A stretch of 64,000 nt of DNA from Streptosporangium album (GCF_014203795.1 NZ_JACHJU010000001.1:3286001-3350000); one strand, 5' to 3'; counted from the first letter of the stretch, positions 35,507 through 44,495 are shown. A program made the numbers and translations. Notes: generated from the sequence alone by a model not told the origin.

Positions 35507-36661
35507 CTAGGGGAGGATCAGATGGGTGTCGCCGAACTCGTGCCAGAGATAGCCCTCCCGGAGCGCCTCCGCGTAGGACCGGGAGAGCAGTTCGCCCCCG
35601 GCGATGGCGGACAGCATCAGCAGGTGGCTGGAGCGTGGCTCGTGCAGGCCGGTGACCAGCCCGTGCACCGCCCTCACCCCGGCTGCGGGGGTCACGATGC
35701 GGGAGGTCCAGCCCTGTGCCGCCCGGACGTGGCCGTCCGGCAGGGCGGCCGTCTCCAGCGCCCGCACCACGGTCGTGCCCACCGCGATCACCCGGCCGCC
35801 GGACTCGCGCGCGAGCTCGACCTGCCGCGCGGTGGCCTCGGGCACCTCGAACCGCTCGGGGTAGGGCGGCTCGTCCTTTTCCGGCGAAGCCACCCCGGTG
35901 TGCAGCGTGATCGGCGCGACGCCGACCCCACGTGAGACCAGCCGGGTCACCAGTCCGGTGGTGAACGGCCGCCCCGCGCTGGGCATCTCCGCGCTGCCGT
36001 GCCGGACCCCGAACACGGTCTGGTAGTCGGCCAGAGGCCAGTCCCGGTCCACGTAGGCGTAGCGGATCGGCACGCCGTACCGGCCCAGGTAGGAGGGGAC
36101 CTCGCGGTCCAGCCGGGCGCGCCACAGGCGCGGGGTCTCCCGTTCCAGCAGATGCAGCGTGGCCCCGCCGGGCAGCGGCAGCCATTCTCCGGGCACACCC
36201 CCCGCGTAGGGCTCGCTGGCCAGGTCCGTGCCCGTGGCCGCCCCGGGCCTTTGCCGCTCTGCGCCGACGGCCACGCTCGCTCCGGGGGGCCGCCGATCCC
36301 GTGGGCCCTGTTCCGCGGCCGTGTCCCCGCCGGCGGATCCGGCTCGCCGCCCCATCCGGCGGCGCAGCTCCACCAGCCAGGTTCCGTCCTCGCGCTCGGT
36401 GGAGAAGTGCACCGCCAGCCGGTCGAGCCGGACCGCGGCCGGAAGCGTGGCCGAATTGTTGACCACCAGCAGGTCACCTGGGCGGAGCAGGCCCGGAAGA
36501 TCGGCGAACGTGTGGTGGCCGATCTGCCCGGTGTCGCCGTGTGAGACCAGGAGCCGCACTCCGTCACGGGTCAACCCCCGCGCCTCCGGCGGCTCGTGTG
36601 CCTCCAGGCCGGGCGGGAGCACGAAGCCGGACGCCATGGCGTCCGGTGCGAGCGCGCTCAC
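35507..36661 (-). CDS. QueA-like S-adenosylmethionine:tRNA ribosyltransferase-isomerase
   Basis: 384 residues with QueA signatures: PGDLLVVNNSATLPAAVRL, YGVPIRYAYVDRDWPLADYQTVFG, FTTGLVTRLVSRGVGVAPITLHTG, GTTVVRALETAA and HEPRSSHLLMLSAIAG. A Gly/Arg/Pro-rich insert at about residues 102-150 is absent from typical QueA (about 350 residues). QueA normally adds the epoxycyclopentane of queuosine; no other queuosine genes are here. It overlaps the SDR gene by 4 bases. Substrate may differ from the textbook enzyme. Confidence 0.82.
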   Translation of the reverse strand: MSALAPDAMASGFVLPPGLEAHEPPEARGLTRDGVRLLVSHGDTGQIGHHTFADLPGLLRPGDLLVVNNSATLPAAVRLDRLAVHFSTEREDGTWLVELRRRMGRRAGSAGGDTAAEQGPRDRRPPGASVAVGAERQRPGAATGTDLASEPYAGGVPGEWLPLPGGATLHLLERETPRLWRARLDREVPSYLGRYGVPIRYAYVDRDWPLADYQTVFGVRHGSAEMPSAGRPFTTGLVTRLVSRGVGVAPITLHTGVASPEKDEPPYPERFEVPEATARQVELARESGGRVIAVGTTVVRALETAALPDGHVRAAQGWTSRIVTPAAGVRAVHGLVTGLHEPRSSHLLMLSAIAGGELLSRSYAEALREGYLWHEFGDTHLILP

Positions 36662-37323
36662 GAGTGGCTCACCCGGCCGCTCGCCGGGCGCTCCTCGATC
36701 AACTGCCGCAGGGTGGGCACGACCGTCTCGGGCCCGGGGGCGGCGGCCGCGTCATCGGGGCCGACCGCGTCGGCCAGCATGGTCGTGTTCATCTCGCCCG
36801 GGTCGACCCACCAGACCGCCACCTCGGGCTCCTCGACGGCCAGCACGTTGGAGAGCTGGTCGAGGGCGGCCTTGGTCGCGCCGTACCCACCCCAGCCCTC
36901 ATAGGCCTCCACGGCCGCGTCCGAGGAGATGTTGACGACCGCCCCCCGCCGCTCCCTGAGCGTGGGCAGGAACGTCTGGACCAGCGCCAGCGGGGCCAGC
37001 ACGTTGGCCCTGAACAGGTCCTCGAACACGTCGAGCGGGTAGCCGGCCAGGGGCGGAAGCGGGACCGCTCCCAGCCCGGAGGCGTTGTTGACCAGCAGGT
37101 CCAGCCCGCCGTGATCCCGTACGGCGTGCGCCAGCCGGTCCCGGTGGACCGGGTCGGCGACGTCCCCGGGGAGGGCGAGGGCGCCGAGCCCGTCGGCGAC
37201 GGGCCTCAACGTGTCCGCACCCCGTGCGGTGAGGATGAGGCGCCAGCCGTCCGCGGCCAGGGAGCGCGCCAGCGCCAGGCCGAGCCCTCGGGAGGCGCCG
37301 GTGATGAGTGCTGTCTTCGTCAT
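36658..37323 (-). CDS. Short-chain dehydrogenase/reductase
   Basis: A 221-residue classical SDR. NADP(H)-binding TGASRGLG (about residues 9-16), NNAS, the catalytic Ser in NISSDAAVE and YGATK are intact. The substrate cannot be inferred. ATG 37323 lies 7 bases after TACCGT (a likely -10, minus strand), so the mRNA may be leaderless. It is upstream of and overlaps the QueA-like gene. Confidence 0.88.
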   Translation of the reverse strand: MTKTALITGASRGLGLALARSLAADGWRLILTARGADTLRPVADGLGALALPGDVADPVHRDRLAHAVRDHGGLDLLVNNASGLGAVPLPPLAGYPLDVFEDLFRANVLAPLALVQTFLPTLRERRGAVVNISSDAAVEAYEGWGGYGATKAALDQLSNVLAVEEPEVAVWWVDPGEMNTTMLADAVGPDDAAAAPGPETVVPTLRQLIEERPASGRVSHS

Positions 37324-37435
37324 GCTCCCGACGGTAGGAATCAGGTGCCTCGCACACATCGGTCCCAGGGCCCGGCCGTGCCTGGGCTGATGGACCTAGG
37401 TCCCATGGTGGAACGCGCCCGGTGCGTACGGCGCC

Positions 37436-37450
37436 TAGAGTTTTTCCGTG
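37436..37450 (+). promoter_or_regulatory. Leaderless -10 of the GAF histidine kinase
   Basis: TAGAGT (37436-37441), then TTTTCC, then GTG at 37448: the TANNNT-N6-GTG leaderless arrangement. No Shine-Dalgarno sequence is present. Confidence 0.5.
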
Positions 37451-38569
37451 AACGAAGACCGGGACGCCATCCTGCAGGCCGTGAGCTCGGCCGTTCTCGC
37501 GGTGACCAGGCATCTGTCGGTCCGGGAGGTGCTCCAGCTCATCGTGCGGTCGGCGGGCCAGCTGCTGGACGCCCGCTACGCCGCGCTCGGCGTGCCCGAC
37601 GAGGAGGGGGCGTTCGCCGAGTTCGTCGCCGAGGGCATCTCGCCCGAGGAGTGGGACGCGATCGGGCCGACGCCCCGCCAGCACGGCATGCTCGGCGCGA
37701 TGCTGCGCGAGGGCGCGCCGGTCCGGCTGCCCGACATCCGCAGGGATGCGAGGTTCGAATACTGGCCGCGCGCCCATCCGGTGCTCAAGGACTTCCTCGG
37801 AGTGCCCGTCCTCGACGGCGACGAGGTTCTCGGCATTCTCTTCCTGTCCAACAAGCGGGCCTCCGGCGGGTTCACCGAGGCCGACCAGCGGCTGCTCACC
37901 ATGTTCGCCGCGCACGCCGCGATCGCGCTCACCAACGCCCGTCTCTACGAACGCGGCCGGGAGCTGGCGTTGGTCGAGGAGCGCACCCGCATGGCACGGG
38001 AGCTGCACGACGCGGTGACCCAGAAGCTGTTCTCGCTCCGGCTCACCGCGCAGGCCGCTGCCTCGCTGGTGCCCCGTGACCCCGCCCGGGCACTGGAGGA
38101 GATCGAGCGCGTGGAACGGCTGGCGGGGGAGGCGCTGGCCGAACTCCGTGCGGTGATCGTGGAGCTCCGCCCGGCCGAGCTCGGCCGCCACGGACTGGCC
38201 GAGACGCTCCGCAAGCACGTGCACCTGCTGGACCGGCTGCACCCGGCCGCGTTCACGTTCGACGAGGCCCCGGTGGGCGCGCTCCAACCGGCGACCGAGG
38301 TGGTCGTCCTGCGCGTGGCCCAGGAGGCGCTGCACAACGCCTCCCGGCACTCGGCGGCGCGGGCCGTCGGGGTGTGGCTGGGCTGCCGGGGAGGCCGGGT
38401 GGTCCTGGAGGTGCGCGACGACGGGCCGGGGTTCGACGTGACCGCCGCCGCCGGGCGGGGACTGGGCATCGCGTCGATGCGGGACAGGGCACAGGCCCTG
38501 GGCGGGAGCGTGACCGTGACCTCCGACCCGGGCCGTGGGACCCTGGTGCGGATGGAGGTGCCCGCGTGA
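37448..38569 (+). CDS. GAF-domain sensor histidine kinase (NarL-type partner)
   Basis: 373 residues. A GAF domain (about 20-165) is followed by a HisKA_3 dimerisation helix with ERTRMARELHDAVTQKLFSL (phospho-acceptor His) and a HATPase_c domain (N box VVLRVAQEALHNASRHS, DDGPGFD, GRGLGIASMRDRAQALGGS). There are no TM segments, so the kinase is cytosolic; it lacks obvious haem or cysteine sensor residues in the GAF domain. The stop overlaps the response-regulator GTG by 4 bases. Confidence 0.92.
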   Translation: MNEDRDAILQAVSSAVLAVTRHLSVREVLQLIVRSAGQLLDARYAALGVPDEEGAFAEFVAEGISPEEWDAIGPTPRQHGMLGAMLREGAPVRLPDIRRDARFEYWPRAHPVLKDFLGVPVLDGDEVLGILFLSNKRASGGFTEADQRLLTMFAAHAAIALTNARLYERGRELALVEERTRMARELHDAVTQKLFSLRLTAQAAASLVPRDPARALEEIERVERLAGEALAELRAVIVELRPAELGRHGLAETLRKHVHLLDRLHPAAFTFDEAPVGALQPATEVVVLRVAQEALHNASRHSAARAVGVWLGCRGGRVVLEVRDDGPGFDVTAAAGRGLGIASMRDRAQALGGSVTVTSDPGRGTLVRMEVPA

Positions 38570-39213
38570 TCCGCGTGCTGATCGCCGACGACCATCCGAT
38601 CGTCCGGCAGGGCCTGCGCACCTTCCTGGGCCTGCAGGACGATGTCGACGTGGTCGGGGAGGCGGGCGACGGCGCCGAAGCGGTCGACCTGGTCGCGTCG
38701 CTCGCTCCCGACGTGCTGTTGCTCGACCTGAAGATGCCGGTCCTCGACGGTCTGGGCACACTGGTCCGGCTGGGTGAACGCGGGCTCCGCCCTCGCGTGC
38801 TGGTGCTGACCTCGGTCAGCGACAGGGAGGACGTCGCCCCGGCGATGCGGGCCGGCGCGTCCGGATTCCTCTACAAGGACGTCGACCCGGCCGCGCTCGT
38901 CCAGGCCATCCGCGCGGTCCACGGGGGCCAGGTGCTGCTGGCCCCCGAGGCCGCCGAGGCGATGTTGGCCGCCCCCGCCTCCCCTCCTCCTGGGGCGGTG
39001 GAGAGGGTGGACAGGTATGTGGCGCCGCTGACCGACCGGGAGCGCGAGGTGCTCACACTGATCGCCTCGGGCCGGTCCAACCGTGAGATCGCCCGGGAGC
39101 TGGCGGTGGCGGAGAAGACCGTGAAGACCCATGTCTCCAACGTGCTGATGAAGCTGGGCGTGCAGGACAGGACCCAGGCGGCCCTCTATGCGGTGCGGCG
39201 CGGCCTGGCCTGA
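38566..39213 (+). CDS. NarL-type response regulator
   Basis: 215 residues. Receiver: DDH acidic patch, Asp of LLLDLKMP, Thr of VLTSVS and Lys of LYKDVD. C-terminal LuxR HTH: LTDREREVLTLIASGRSNREIARELAVAEKTVKTHVSNVLMKL. It is the cognate partner of the preceding GAF kinase by translational coupling. Targets are unknown. Confidence 0.92.
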   Translation: MIRVLIADDHPIVRQGLRTFLGLQDDVDVVGEAGDGAEAVDLVASLAPDVLLLDLKMPVLDGLGTLVRLGERGLRPRVLVLTSVSDREDVAPAMRAGASGFLYKDVDPAALVQAIRAVHGGQVLLAPEAAEAMLAAPASPPPGAVERVDRYVAPLTDREREVLTLIASGRSNREIARELAVAEKTVKTHVSNVLMKLGVQDRTQAALYAVRRGLA

Positions 39214-39303
39214 GCGGGATGTCACGCCGTCCGGGCCCTCGCGCGACTCCTGACGCCACAGGGTTCCCCGGGACGGCGGACGCCGGGGGCCGGCCCCACC
39301 GCG

Positions 39304-40023
39304 TCAGACGAACTCGGTGATGGCGTGGTGCGCGGCCACACGTGCCCGCCGTACCGCGCGGTCGAGATCGCGCAGGGCGTCGCTCCGGGTGGTGAGCTGG
39401 GCCGAGGTGAGGCCCCGGTCGTCGGCGATCCGGAGCACCGCGGAGAGCCGGGCGGCGAGGGCGGCGACCCGGTGGGCGCGGGCCGGGTAACCGGGGGCCA
39501 GACCGTCGTCGACGGCGCTCACCCGCCGGTGGCCCTGGGCCGGGCCCTCCACGCCGAGCAGGGCGTCGGTGGCCGAGCGCATCGTGAGGGTCAGGGTGTG
39601 TTCGGCCTCGGCCAGGGAGGGCACGTCCGGAGCGCTGGTACCGGCCTCCAGCACGCTCCAGCGCACCCCGGCGTACGATGACCCGCGGCGGTCCCGCATG
39701 GGGACCAGACCGAGGCACCTGCTGGGGAGTACGGCTATCGCCGCCTGTCCGGCCTCGATGGCCGCGGAGTTGAAGGGGGGCGGTCCGGTGAGTCCGAGCG
39801 GATCGCCCGGGACGGGAAGGGCCAGACGCAGGGATCTCATGCCCTCGACCCGCAGGTCGGCGAGGAAGGCGCGGAGGGGCAGGTCGCCGGTTTCCCCGGC
39901 GACGAGTTGCGGGCCGGCCAGCCGCTCCACCCGGTCGACGGCCTCGTCGAGGCCGGCCTGCCCGGTGAGCCAGGCGTTGCCCCAGCAGACCAGGGTGGCC
40001 GAGATCGGTGAATCAGGGTGCAC
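39304..40023 (-). CDS. Conserved actinobacterial protein of unknown function
   Basis: A 239-residue soluble protein. It has a cysteine near the N-terminus, the segment LRSLRLALPVPGDPLGLTGPPPFN, an Arg/Ala-rich helical C-terminus (TTRSDALRDLDRAVRRARVAAHHAITEFV) and no known catalytic motif. The GTG start (40021-40023) follows TATCGT and 6 bases, so it is probably leaderless. Similar proteins with the same PGDPxGLxGPxxFN motif occur across actinomycetes. Confidence 0.65.
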   Translation of the reverse strand: MHPDSPISATLVCWGNAWLTGQAGLDEAVDRVERLAGPQLVAGETGDLPLRAFLADLRVEGMRSLRLALPVPGDPLGLTGPPPFNSAAIEAGQAAIAVLPSRCLGLVPMRDRRGSSYAGVRWSVLEAGTSAPDVPSLAEAEHTLTLTMRSATDALLGVEGPAQGHRRVSAVDDGLAPGYPARAHRVAALAARLSAVLRIADDRGLTSAQLTTRSDALRDLDRAVRRARVAAHHAITEFV

Positions 40024-40089
40024 CGATCCACGATATGCGCTTGTCCTGCAATAGGTTTTGTTCGAGCGATTAATGAGGAGGCGTAAGGG

Positions 40090-40884
40090 ATGGGCGGTCA
40101 GGTGCTTCGGCTACAGGACGTCACCGTCCGCAGGGACGGGGCGGTCTTGCTGCGGGACATCGACTGGACCGTTCACGAGGACGAGCGGTGGGTCGTCATC
40201 GGCCCCAACGGCGCGGGGAAGACGACGCTGCTGCAGGTCGTCGGGGCGATGCTGTTCCCGACCGACGGCATCGTGGAGATCCTGGGCGAACGGCTCGGTC
40301 AGAGTGACGTGTTCGAGCTTCGGTCCCGCATCGGGCTCGCCAGTGCCGCGCTGGCCGAGAAGGTGCCGCCGGAGGAGAAGGTCATCGACCTGGTGCTCAC
40401 CGCCTCCTACGCGATTCTGGGCCGCTGGACGGAGGAGTACGACTCAGGCGACGTCACCCGCGCCGTCGAGCTGATCGACCAGTTCGGCGCAGCCCACCTC
40501 ATCCGGCGCCGGTTCAACACGCTGTCGGAGGGCGAGCGCAAGCGGGTGCAGATCGCCCGGGCGCTCATGCCCGATCCCGAGATGCTGCTGCTTGACGAGC
40601 CCGCCGCAGGGCTTGACCTGGGCGGCAGGGAGGATCTGGTCCGTCGCCTGTCGACGTTCGCCCACGATCCCAAGGCGCCGACGATGGTGCTGGTCACCCA
40701 CCACGTGGAGGAGGTGCCCAGCGGGTTCACCCACGCGCTGCTGCTCCGGCACGGCTCGGTGGTCGCCCAGGGGCCGATCGACCAGACGATGACCGCCGAG
40801 AACCTGTCCCGGACCTTCAACCTCCCTCTCAACCTGGAGCGGGGGCTCGACAGCCGCTGGTACGCCCGGGCGCACCATTTCTGA
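40090..40884 (+). CDS. ABC transporter ATPase-like protein
   Basis: 264 residues with all ABC ATPase motifs: Walker A GPNGAGKTT, Q-loop, signature LSEGERKRVQ, Walker B MLLLDEPAAGLD and H-loop VTHHVEE. The signature is non-canonical (LSEGE). The layout resembles ModF/YlmA-type single-ATPase proteins. No permease gene is adjacent, and the C-terminus lacks further domains. AGGAGG lies about 10 bases before ATG 40090. The partner is unknown. Confidence 0.85.
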   Translation: MGGQVLRLQDVTVRRDGAVLLRDIDWTVHEDERWVVIGPNGAGKTTLLQVVGAMLFPTDGIVEILGERLGQSDVFELRSRIGLASAALAEKVPPEEKVIDLVLTASYAILGRWTEEYDSGDVTRAVELIDQFGAAHLIRRRFNTLSEGERKRVQIARALMPDPEMLLLDEPAAGLDLGGREDLVRRLSTFAHDPKAPTMVLVTHHVEEVPSGFTHALLLRHGSVVAQGPIDQTMTAENLSRTFNLPLNLERGLDSRWYARAHHF

Positions 40885-41098
40885 GAGCTGAGGTCCGCCG
40901 GCCGCCCAGGCGGCGGCAACCGGGCACGTCGCGTCCCCCGGCCGCCGACGTCGGCGTCGGCGTCGGCCTGGAACGTTCGGCACGGGCGACGGGCGCCGGG
41001 GACACCCCCGCCGCCGGCCGAGGCGCGCTCCTCTCCTAGCATCCGGTGAGTGCCGTGCACCGTTGACGGGCGCGAGCCGTACGAGTGAGAGGGATGTC

Positions 41099-41854
41099 AT
41101 GACGCCGTGGGAGATCGTTGCGATCTTTGTCGCCGGAGTCGCGGCCGGAGGTATCAACGCCGTCGTCGGTTCGGGATCGCTGATCACTTTCCCGACGATG
41201 GTGGCCCTGGGGATCCCGCCGATCGTCGCCAACGTCTCCAACAACATCGGGCTGGTGCCCGGGTCGCTGACCGGCGCGCTGGGCTACCGCGCGGAGCTCA
41301 GCGGCCAGCGTGACCGGTTGATCCGGCTGGGGGCCGCCTCGGTCGCGGGCTCTCTCATCGGCGGCGTGCTGCTGCTCTTCCTCCCTGTCGACACCTTCGA
41401 CGTGGTGGTGCCGGTCCTCATCGGTCTGGCGTGTGTGCTGGTGGTGGTCCAGCCCCGCCTCAACAGATGGCTGAGCGCGCGTAGGGAGGACCCCCATCCG
41501 CATGGCGGACCGTGGCTGTGGGCCGGGGTGTTCGGCGCCGGGATCTACGGAGGCTACTTCGGCGCGGCCCAGGGCGTGCTGCTCATCGGGCTGCTCGGCA
41601 GCTTCCTCGACGACGACCTGCAGCGGGTCAACGCCGCCAAGAACGTGCTCTCGCTGCTCGTCAACGCCACCGCCGCGGTCCTGTTCATCGCGGTCGCGGA
41701 GGTGGACTGGCGGGCGGTGGCGTCGGTCGCGCTGGGAGCCATGATCGGCGGTTTCCTCGGTGCGAGGGTCGGCCGGAAGCTGCCCGCGCCCGTTCTGCGG
41801 GGCTTCATCGTCTGTATCGGCATCCTGGCGATCATCAAACTGGTGTACGGATGA
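41099..41854 (+). CDS. TSUP family permease (TauE/SafE)
   Basis: 251 residues, seven to eight TM helices. TSUP family motifs: AGGINAVVGSGSLITFPTMV (N-terminal) and a second inverted repeat AGIYGGYFGAAQGVLLIG. It probably exports a small organic anion or sulfite-like compound; the substrate is unassigned. ATG 41099 is chosen over an upstream in-frame start because GAGAGGG lies just ahead. It overlaps the next small gene if that starts at 41851. Confidence 0.85.
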   Translation: MTPWEIVAIFVAGVAAGGINAVVGSGSLITFPTMVALGIPPIVANVSNNIGLVPGSLTGALGYRAELSGQRDRLIRLGAASVAGSLIGGVLLLFLPVDTFDVVVPVLIGLACVLVVVQPRLNRWLSARREDPHPHGGPWLWAGVFGAGIYGGYFGAAQGVLLIGLLGSFLDDDLQRVNAAKNVLSLLVNATAAVLFIAVAEVDWRAVASVALGAMIGGFLGARVGRKLPAPVLRGFIVCIGILAIIKLVYG

Positions 41855-41883
41855 AATCCACTGGTTTTGGGCATAAATCAGAT

Positions 41884-42111
41884 ATGAAGGGCGACAAGGT
41901 AGAGATCGTCATCGATGCGGGCGACAGCTCGCGTACCTACGAAGTCGTCGCCACCAAGGCGGGCCGCCGGGTCGAGGTGTCCAACCGCCGGGGTGGCGTG
42001 GTCGAGGTGAGCGAGGTCACTCGCAGTGGTACGGCCGTGCGCACCGCCCGGTTCATGTCCAGCCGCATCCTTGCCCTGGTCGAGCACCCGGCCGACGGCA
42101 AGCCCGACTAG
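41884..42111 (+). CDS. Small conserved hypothetical protein
   Basis: A 75-residue protein (MKGDKVEIVIDAGDSSRTYEV...) predicted to be mostly beta strand, ending HPADGKPD. ATG 41851 (overlapping the TSUP stop) would add 11 residues, but those codons are atypically AT-rich, so ATG 41884 is preferred. Neither start has a good ribosome site, and a leaderless start is possible. Function is unknown; such short proteins occur in actinomycetes. Confidence 0.6.
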   Translation: MKGDKVEIVIDAGDSSRTYEVVATKAGRRVEVSNRRGGVVEVSEVTRSGTAVRTARFMSSRILALVEHPADGKPD

Positions 42112-42173
42112 AACTCACGGCCCCGACTGGAGCGCACGGCCCGGCCGGGGCATCCGGATGCCGAGCCCGCATG

Positions 42174-42211
42174 GTCGCGGGTCGAGGTGCCCGTCGCGGG
42201 TCGAGGTGCCC
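42174..42211. repeat. Tandem 19-base direct repeat (2 copies)
   Basis: GTCGCGGGTCGAGGTGCCC occurs at 42174-42192 and again at 42193-42211 without mismatch, in the intergenic region before the convergent Rieske gene. Confidence 0.9.
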
Positions 42212-42220
42212 GGAGCCCTC

Positions 42221-43132
42221 TCAGCTCTGGGCGGGGCGGACCTGGAGCACGCCGTCGCCGCGCACCCGGGTCTCGAAGGACGGCTGCGGGGCCGTGGCGG
42301 GGCCGTGCGCGACCGTCCCGTCCGACAGCCGGAAGGTGCTCCCGTGCCAGGGGCACACCACGCATGCGGTGCCGTTCTCGTTGGTCAGGCGGCCCTGGTG
42401 CAGCGGTCCCGCCAGGTGGGAGCAGCCGTCGGCGAGCACGGTGACCTCCTCGCCGGTCCGCAGCACGAACAGGTCGATGTAGCCGAGCCGCCGGGTCACC
42501 GGGCGTCCGTCGGGCAGGCCGCCGATCTCGCACAGGTTGTGCCAGCCGAGCGGGACCAGGTGGGCGACCGACTCGGCGTGGTTGGCCCCGGCCGCCTGCC
42601 GGTATGCCAGGTGCCCGCCGAGGTAGCCGCCCAGGCCCGCGGCGCCCAGCCCGGCGTACGACAGCAGCCTGCCGCGCCGTTCGTCTCCGGCGAGCCGGAA
42701 GGCCAGCGAGCCGGTGTAGAGCCCGAAGGCGGCCAGGTTGGTGATCGCGTGCACGAACCCGACCCGCTGCTGCTCCCGGTGGAGCACCGACCAGTCGGTG
42801 ATGCCCGCCGCCATCGCGGGCGTGGCGCTGGCGATCCCGCTGAAGAGCAACGCGCGCGAGGCCCGTGGATCGGCGCGGATCGTGTCGAGCACCGCCACCG
42901 CCGCCCAGAGACCCAGACTGATGTTGGCGATCGGCGGGTGCATGGGTTTACCGAGGGGAACTCCGTGCAGCAGGTCGCGTAGCCATCCCGGGCCTAACCG
43001 CCGGCGCACGGCCTTGGCCACCACCTGGATCGGCCGGTCCATACCGGTCGATCGTTCGATCTTGTCGGTGAGGTCCACCGGACCCACCAGGCGTCCGAAG
43101 GTCCGGCGTCCTGTTTTCACTGTTTCCTTCAC
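42221..43132 (-). CDS. DUF2231 membrane protein with C-terminal Rieske domain
   Basis: 303 residues. An N-terminal soluble stretch (1-60) and a DUF2231 membrane region with four TM segments (about 65-180) precede a Rieske [2Fe-2S] domain with CSHLAGPLHQG (C-x-H) and CVVCPWHGSTF (C-x2-H). All four ligands are intact. It probably passes electrons at the membrane. GTG 43132 has GGGGGCGAGG upstream. Such fusions are common in actinomycetes but their partner is unknown. Confidence 0.88.
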   Translation of the reverse strand: MKETVKTGRRTFGRLVGPVDLTDKIERSTGMDRPIQVVAKAVRRRLGPGWLRDLLHGVPLGKPMHPPIANISLGLWAAVAVLDTIRADPRASRALLFSGIASATPAMAAGITDWSVLHREQQRVGFVHAITNLAAFGLYTGSLAFRLAGDERRGRLLSYAGLGAAGLGGYLGGHLAYRQAAGANHAESVAHLVPLGWHNLCEIGGLPDGRPVTRRLGYIDLFVLRTGEEVTVLADGCSHLAGPLHQGRLTNENGTACVVCPWHGSTFRLSDGTVAHGPATAPQPSFETRVRGDGVLQVRPAQS

Positions 43133-43176
43133 CCTCGCCCCCTTTTCGACCAATAGGGACCTACCCGGTAACGGGG

Positions 43177-43782
43177 TTATGCACGCGCCAGATGTCCCCG
43201 GCTGACGGAGAGCTCGATGATCTCGGTGGCGTAGGCGCCCAGTGTCTCCGACCCCTCCTCGATGATTTTCACCTTCTCCAGCACCTGTTCGGCCGTCACC
43301 TTGTAGAGCGACCAGGTGCCGCCCTCGTTGTGATGGTTGGCCATGATCGGCGCGATTCTGTCGAGGGCCTTGGCGAATCTGGCCTCCGGAGTCGCACGCT
43401 CCTCGAACTCGTCCCACAGCGCGCGCAGCCGCGTCGCCTGGTCCTCCGGGAGCAGCCCGAAGATCCGATCGGCGGCCTTGCGCTCGATCCCGAGCTGGGC
43501 CTCGACGGCGTGGGCGTCGTAGATGAACGTGTCTCCGGCGTCGATCTCGACGATGTCGTGGACGAGCAGCATCGCGACGACCTTGTCCAGGTCGGTGTCC
43601 GGCGGGGCATGCTCGGCCAAGACCATCGCCAGCATGCCCACGTACCACGAATGCTCGGCGTCGTTCTCCCGCCGCGACCCGTCCATCAGGGTGTTGCGGC
43701 GGACGATGCGTCTGAGCTTGTCGATCTCCATGGCGAAAGCGAGCTGAGCGTGCAGACGGTCCTGTTCTGGAGGGGTGGTCAC
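43177..43782 (-). CDS. HD-domain hydrolase (HDDC2/YfbR-like)
   Basis: A 201-residue HD_3 protein. Metal-binding H and HD motifs: RENDAEHSWYVGMLAM, VVAMLLVHDIVEIDAGD, and Asp in KALDRIAPIMANHHNEG. Members are nucleoside 5'-monophosphatases such as YfbR. The GTG start at 43782 follows TAGGCT and 7 bases on the minus strand, so the mRNA is probably leaderless. Confidence 0.9.
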   Translation of the reverse strand: MTTPPEQDRLHAQLAFAMEIDKLRRIVRRNTLMDGSRRENDAEHSWYVGMLAMVLAEHAPPDTDLDKVVAMLLVHDIVEIDAGDTFIYDAHAVEAQLGIERKAADRIFGLLPEDQATRLRALWDEFEERATPEARFAKALDRIAPIMANHHNEGGTWSLYKVTAEQVLEKVKIIEEGSETLGAYATEIIELSVSRGHLARA

Positions 43783-43832
43783 CTGCGCAAGCCTAATGCG
43801 CGCCGATCCCCATTTTCCGAACGATCATGTGA

Positions 43833-44006
43833 TCACGCCGGACTGAGTGTGACCGGAACCCCGTTGAACACGGCGTTTCCGGAGGGGATATCGATCACCG
43901 GCTCATCCGTCGGCGTGTTCGCGTTCACCCCGGCGTGTCCCGCCGCGACCCGTTGGGCGGTCCCGGCGTGCCCCCACCCGTGGGGCAGGCTCACCACTCC
44001 CGGCAT
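43833..44006 (-). pseudogene. C-terminal relic of a molybdopterin oxidoreductase
   Basis: Reads MPGVVSLPHGWGHAG then GVNANTPTDEPVIDIPSGNAV and FNGVPVTLSPA: the molydopterin-dinucleotide-binding C-terminus of formate-dehydrogenase/BisC-like enzymes (normal sequence GVVSLPHGWGH...GVNxNxLTDE...D..SGNAVLNGVPVxV). Nothing upstream continues the domain, so about 90% of the gene is gone. The ORF extends upstream to 44138 in unrelated sequence. Confidence 0.75.
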
Positions 44007-44234
44007 GATCGTTTCGGTGGGTTCCAGCGATCGGCACTCCTGAGTCCGTCGAATGAACTCATCATGGTCGTGGACCACGGCGTAGGGAAGCCGCGCGGAG
44101 AATCTCCGGAGCCCCCTCCGTCCGAGGAGACAGGCCACGTCCGGGCCTGCGCGGCCATGGGGCGCACCTCCGTGGCGGTGTGGGTGCCTGAGTGCCCTCG
44201 GCCACCCGGCCGGTCGCAGCGGACGGCGAGGAGG

Positions 44235-44495
44235 TTACGCGGCGACGCCGCCGCCCACCTCCTCCTCGGGAGTGGGGGCCAGGGCGAGCGCGGGTGCGGC
44301 GATCCGCTCGGCTCTGAGGAGGTCGAAGCGGGGTTCGCGGTAGTGCCGGGCCCCGAATCCGGTCCTGGTCACGGTCCAGCCGAGCCGATAGGCCCATTCG
44401 TCCTGGTCCATGCAGAGTTCCCGGTCGGCGGTGTAGGTCAGGTCGAGGATGACGGTCTTGAATCCATAGAGTCCCTTGGCGTCGTGGAACGACAT
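44235..44495 (-). CDS. Small hypothetical protein
   Basis: An 86-residue protein starting MSFHDAKGLYGFKTVILDLT, with the motif MDQDEWAYRLGWTVTRTGFGARHYREPRFDLLRAERIA. AAGGAG 6 bases upstream of ATG 44495 supports translation. Pro/Ala/Glu-rich tail, no TM. I do not recognise a family; similar short acidic proteins are common near regulatory genes in actinomycetes. Confidence 0.6.
   Translation of the reverse strand: MSFHDAKGLYGFKTVILDLTYTADRELCMDQDEWAYRLGWTVTRTGFGARHYREPRFDLLRAERIAAPALALAPTPEEEVGGGVAA

Noticed and set aside
37741-37780. TTCGAAT-like tRNA T-loop motif
   Set aside because: It lies inside the GAF kinase coding sequence, with no cloverleaf around it. The same applies to the one at about 47155 in catalase.
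40885-41098. GTCGGC triplet-like microrepeat near 40945
   Set aside because: Short GC-rich repetition in an intergenic spacer, too brief to call a repeat element.
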